Shown here piece after piece: positions 5,042 through 8,118 of a stretch of 8,118 bases of DNA. The DNA comes from DATLYH01 sp035575035 (lineage in GTDB: Bacteria; Planctomycetota; Planctomycetia; Gemmatales; Gemmataceae), in assembly GCA_035575035.1 (NCBI GenBank), contig DATLYH010000385.1, positions 1 to 8,118 of the forward strand, read 5' to 3'. Under the pieces are notes generated by a model. That model was not told the DNA's origin and ran no database searches. It saw nothing but the letters and a program-made list of their open reading frames with translations. Numbering within the stretch: position 1 is the first letter of the stretch; each line of letters starts with the position of its first letter. Both the position numbers and the translations under genes were made by a program.

Positions 5042-7981
5042 TCACGCCTGCCGCAGCTCGCGCAGGTTCGCCTCGATGGCCCGGATCTGGTTTTGCAGGT
5101 CGGCCACCAGGTCGCGTTGCTGCTGCACCACCTCGGCCGGGGCCTTCTCCCGGAAATTCGGGTTCTCCAGCTTAGCCTGGGCGCCTTGCAGGTGCTTGCG
5201 CTTCTCGGCCAGCTGCTTTTCTAGGCGCTTGGCCTCGGCGTCCACATCAATCAGGCCGCGCAGCGAGACATAGGCCTCGAAGTCGGGGTGGACGTGCGTC
5301 GCCGACTGCGGCGGCTTCTGCACGTTCGGCCCACACTCCAGCCGGCCCACGCCCGCCAACAGGGTGATGAACGCCGCCAGCGCCCGGAAGTCGTCGGCCA
5401 CTGTCTCGCCGCAGCGCACAAAGACATCAACGCTCGTTTTGAGGTCGTAGCGGCTGCGCACCTCGCGGACGGCCCGCACCAGGTCCTGCATGCGGGCGAT
5501 ACGCTGCTCCACGGCCAGGTCGGTCCAGGCGGCGGGGAACGCCGGCCAGGGGGCAATCACCACGCTCTCGGCCGATGGCTCCGGCACCGGCAGGCCCCGC
5601 TCGAAGGCCGCCTCGTTCAGCGCCTGCCAGATCGACTCGGCCGCGAACGGCATGACCGGATGCACCAGACGCAGAATGGCATCCAGCACGCCGACGAGCA
5701 CCCGCTGCGCCGCCGCCCGGCCGGCGGGGTCGCGCAGCCGGCCCTTGCTCATCTCCACGTACCAGTCGCAGAATTCCGACCAGGTGAAGTCGTAGATCGT
5801 CCGGGCCACGTCACTGAAATGGTAGCCCTCTAGCTGCTCGGTAATCGCGGCCGTGGCCGTCGCCAGCCGGCTCAGGATCCACCGGTCCTCGATCGGCAGT
5901 TCCTCCACGCGCAGCGCCCCCGGCGCGTAGCCTTCCAGGTTCATCAGCAGGAAGCGGGCCGCGTTCCACAGTTTGTTAGCGAAGTTCCGGCCGATCTCGA
6001 AGCGCTCCGAGGCCTGCTTCGCCGTCGGCAGGTCCGGGTCCTCGTCGGGCCAGGGGCCGCCCGGGCGGAACGGCTTCTTGCAGCTCGGGCAGGTGACCTT
6101 GCGCGTCTGCATGTACATATGTTCGCGCTTCACTGGCACCAGGGTGCCGCAGTGCGGGCAGACGTTCGACACCGGCATCCGGCTGTCCTGCGTCTCGGTG
6201 GCGATGTGGACCATACCGAAGCGCAGGGCATCAGCGCCGTAACGCTCGATGATATCGAGCGGGTCGATGCCGTTGCCCTTGGTCTTGCTCATCGTCTCAC
6301 CGAAGGCGTCGAGGATCTTCGGATGGATGTAGACGTGGTGGAACGGCACTTCGCCCACGTTGTACAGTCCGGTGATGACCATGCGGGCCACCCAGAGGGT
6401 GATGATGTCGCGGCTGGTCACCAGGACGCTGGTGGGGTAGTAGTAGCGCATCTGCTGCCAGTCGGGGTTGGCCGGCCCTGGCTCCTGATCGGGCAGCGCG
6501 GGCCCCGGCCAGCCGAGCGTCGAGTGCGGCCAGAGTGCCGAGCTGAACCAGGTGTCGAGCACGTCGGGGTCCTGCTCCAGCGGATACTTCGGGCCCAGGG
6601 CATCGGGCGGCAGGTCCTCCAAGGCGCAGATCAGCCAGCGCGTATTCTCTTCGTCCAGCCGCCAGACCACATCATCGCGGCCGGCAAACGCCCGCTTTAG
6701 CTCGGCCTCCGGGCAGTAGGCGTACCAGATCGGGATGCGATGCCCCCACCACAGCTGTCGGCTGATGCACCAGTCGCGCTTCTCGCCGAGCCAGTCGAGG
6801 TAGGTCTTGGCGTAGCGTTCGGGGAAGAACTTCACCCGGCCGTCGATCACGGCGTCCATCGCCGCCTGGGCCAGGTCAGCCATCTTCACGAACCACTGGT
6901 CCGACAGGTACGGCTCGATCGGCGTCTTGCTGCGGTCGCTATGGGCCAGGTCGATGTCGCGGTCCTCCCGGCCGTCGAACAGGCCGAGCTTCTCCATGTC
7001 CTCGGTCACCCGGCCGCGGGCCACGTAACGGTCAAGCCCGGCGTAGGGGCCGCCGTTCTCGTTGATGGTCCCGTCGGGGTTGAGGATGTTGATCATCGGC
7101 AGCCGGTGCCGCAGGCCGCACTGGTAATCGTTGGGGTCGTGGGCCGGCGTCACCTTCACCGCTCCGGTACCGAGCGTCGGGTCCACCAGCTGGGCGTCGG
7201 CGATGATCGGGATCTCGCGATTGACCAGCGGGATGATCGCTGTCTTGCCGATCAGGTGCTGGTAGCGCGGATCGTCGGGATGCACCGCCACTGCTGTATC
7301 GCCAAGCATCGTCTCGGGGCGCGTGGTGGCGAAGCGGATGAACTCGTTCGTCCCCTTCACCGGGTAGCGGAAGGTGTAGAAAGCGCCCTTGACCGTCTCA
7401 TGGAAAATCTCGTCATCGGCCACGGCGGTCTGGAGCTGGGTGTCCCAGTTGACCAGACGCTTGCCGCGGTAGATAAGGCCGTCGCGGAACATCTTGAAGA
7501 AGGTGACGCGCACGGCGCGGGCACAGACCGGGTCGAGGGTGAAACGGGTGCGGGCCCAGTCGCAGCTGCAACCCATCTCGCGCAGCTGACGGAGAATCCG
7601 CGCCTCGTACTGGTCCTTCCACTGCCAGATGCGTTTCACCAACTCCTCGCGGCCGAGGTCGTGGCGGGTCTTGCCCTCCTCGACGCGCAGCCGGCGCTCC
7701 ACCACCGCCTGGGTGGCGATGCCGGCGTGGTCGGTGCCCGGCATCCAGAGAGTGTTGTAACCCTGCATGCGCCGCCAGCGGATCAGGACATCCTGGAGGG
7801 TGTTGTTCAGGGCGTGGCCCATGTGGAGGGCGCCGGTGACGTTGGGGGGCGGAATGACGATGCAATAGGGGGTGCGGCCAGGCTCCGGCCGGCTATGGAA
7901 GAAGCCGTGCTCGTCCCAGAAGGTCAGCCAGCGCTGCTGTGCCTCGTGGGGATCGTATTGCTTGGGAAGTTCGATGCTCAT
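5042..7981 (-). CDS. valS: Valine--tRNA ligase (ValRS)
   Basis: A 979-residue class I aminoacyl-tRNA synthetase that charges tRNA-Val in the cytoplasm. The N-terminus ELPKQYDPHEAQQRW is typical. The HIGH motif is HMGH (53-56) and the KMSKS motif is TMSKT (563-567). The CP1 editing domain, roughly 200-350, contains TTRPETMLGDTAVAVHP (219-235) and HDPND (281-285), so proofreading of mischarged Thr should be intact. WCISRQLWWGHRIPIWY (404-420) is the usual return to the catalytic core. After KMSKS is an insert of about 45 residues with CPHC (608-611) and CPSC (631-634), a likely zinc ribbon. The anticodon-binding domain follows (about 690-850), then a C-terminal coiled-coil arm (about 912-979). 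The start at 7981 is chosen from the family N-terminus. The frame stays open upstream to the window edge with a GTG at 8095, but those residues do not look like ValRS. No ribosome site is visible before 7981. It is slightly longer than many bacterial ValRS, mainly through the insert. Confidence 0.98.
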   Translation of the reverse strand: MSIELPKQYDPHEAQQRWLTFWDEHGFFHSRPEPGRTPYCIVIPPPNVTGALHMGHALNNTLQDVLIRWRRMQGYNTLWMPGTDHAGIATQAVVERRLRVEEGKTRHDLGREELVKRIWQWKDQYEARILRQLREMGCSCDWARTRFTLDPVCARAVRVTFFKMFRDGLIYRGKRLVNWDTQLQTAVADDEIFHETVKGAFYTFRYPVKGTNEFIRFATTRPETMLGDTAVAVHPDDPRYQHLIGKTAIIPLVNREIPIIADAQLVDPTLGTGAVKVTPAHDPNDYQCGLRHRLPMINILNPDGTINENGGPYAGLDRYVARGRVTEDMEKLGLFDGREDRDIDLAHSDRSKTPIEPYLSDQWFVKMADLAQAAMDAVIDGRVKFFPERYAKTYLDWLGEKRDWCISRQLWWGHRIPIWYAYCPEAELKRAFAGRDDVVWRLDEENTRWLICALEDLPPDALGPKYPLEQDPDVLDTWFSSALWPHSTLGWPGPALPDQEPGPANPDWQQMRYYYPTSVLVTSRDIITLWVARMVITGLYNVGEVPFHHVYIHPKILDAFGETMSKTKGNGIDPLDIIERYGADALRFGMVHIATETQDSRMPVSNVCPHCGTLVPVKREHMYMQTRKVTCPSCKKPFRPGGPWPDEDPDLPTAKQASERFEIGRNFANKLWNAARFLLMNLEGYAPGALRVEELPIEDRWILSRLATATAAITEQLEGYHFSDVARTIYDFTWSEFCDWYVEMSKGRLRDPAGRAAAQRVLVGVLDAILRLVHPVMPFAAESIWQALNEAAFERGLPVPEPSAESVVIAPWPAFPAAWTDLAVEQRIARMQDLVRAVREVRSRYDLKTSVDVFVRCGETVADDFRALAAFITLLAGVGRLECGPNVQKPPQSATHVHPDFEAYVSLRGLIDVDAEAKRLEKQLAEKRKHLQGAQAKLENPNFREKAPAEVVQQQRDLVADLQNQIRAIEANLRELRQA

Positions 7982-7988
7982 GGGTTTA

Positions 7989-8018
7989 GCTATACTGTAA
8001 AACCGCGGCCGCTGCCAG
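7989..8018 (-). promoter_or_regulatory. Possible valS promoter implying a leaderless mRNA
   Basis: On the minus strand CTGGCA (8018-8013, 4/6 to -35) and TATAGC (7994-7989, 4/6 to -10) are 18 bp apart. The predicted start point falls at about 7982, next to ATG 7981, so the mRNA would have almost no leader. That fits the lack of a ribosome site there. No other feature was seen in 8019-8118. Weak motif match. Confidence 0.3.
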
Positions 8019-8118
8019 CCGGGCTCGGGGTCCTCGGATGCCGGCACACTCACCGACGACAGTTGAAAGATGGTGCGGGGAAGCGAGAGGTTCACCGAGT
8101 GAAGGGGGATACTTGCCG

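Noticed and set aside
7982..8118. T-box or other tRNA-sensing leader upstream of valS
   Set aside because: No T-box core sequence, specifier stem or terminator hairpin is visible in the 137 nt available.

Overview
The window is GC-rich and looks like a planctomycete chromosome, most likely from the Gemmatales/Gemmataceae side. The grounds are the gene types and not a database match: a Tat-exported Gfo/Idh/MocA oxidoreductase paired with a DUF1080 (3-keto-disaccharide hydrolase type) protein, a membrane-anchored HEAT-repeat protein, a CsrA with a proline-rich tail, and a ValRS with an extra CxxC/CxxC insert after its KMSKS loop. No mobile element, CRISPR array, tRNA or rRNA was seen.

Layout, left to right. 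Positions 1-533 (minus strand) hold the N-terminal 177 codons of a secreted protein of unknown function, cut by the window edge. A 261-bp divergent spacer follows, carrying a good sigma70-like promoter for the next gene. Positions 795-1913 (plus) encode a membrane-anchored HEAT-repeat protein. A 339-bp spacer holds no convincing gene but has a promoter and a long, GGA-rich leader. That leader leads into csrA (2253-2489, plus), which ends at a strong intrinsic terminator. The roughly 225 bp between this terminator and the next gene carry a 15-bp inverted repeat with a GGA-containing loop.

The rest is on the minus strand and reads right to left: valS (start 7981, end 5042), the DUF1080 gene (5000-4182) and the Gfo/Idh gene (4088-2787), with gaps of 41 and 93 bp. 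The DUF1080 and Gfo/Idh proteins both carry export signals. They plausibly form a small extracytoplasmic module in which the oxidoreductase makes or reduces a 3-keto sugar and the DUF1080 protein cleaves the 3-keto glycoside. valS is a housekeeping gene that happens to lie upstream. A perfect 8-bp inverted repeat in the DUF1080-Gfo/Idh gap sits inside a possible promoter.

The items most worth following are the csrA leader (possible autoregulation), the inverted repeat after csrA (possible dispersed element or small RNA), the keto-sugar gene pair with its operator-like palindrome, the zinc-ribbon insert in ValRS, and the conserved-looking unknown secreted protein at the left edge. None of these amounts to a clearly new system on sequence alone.
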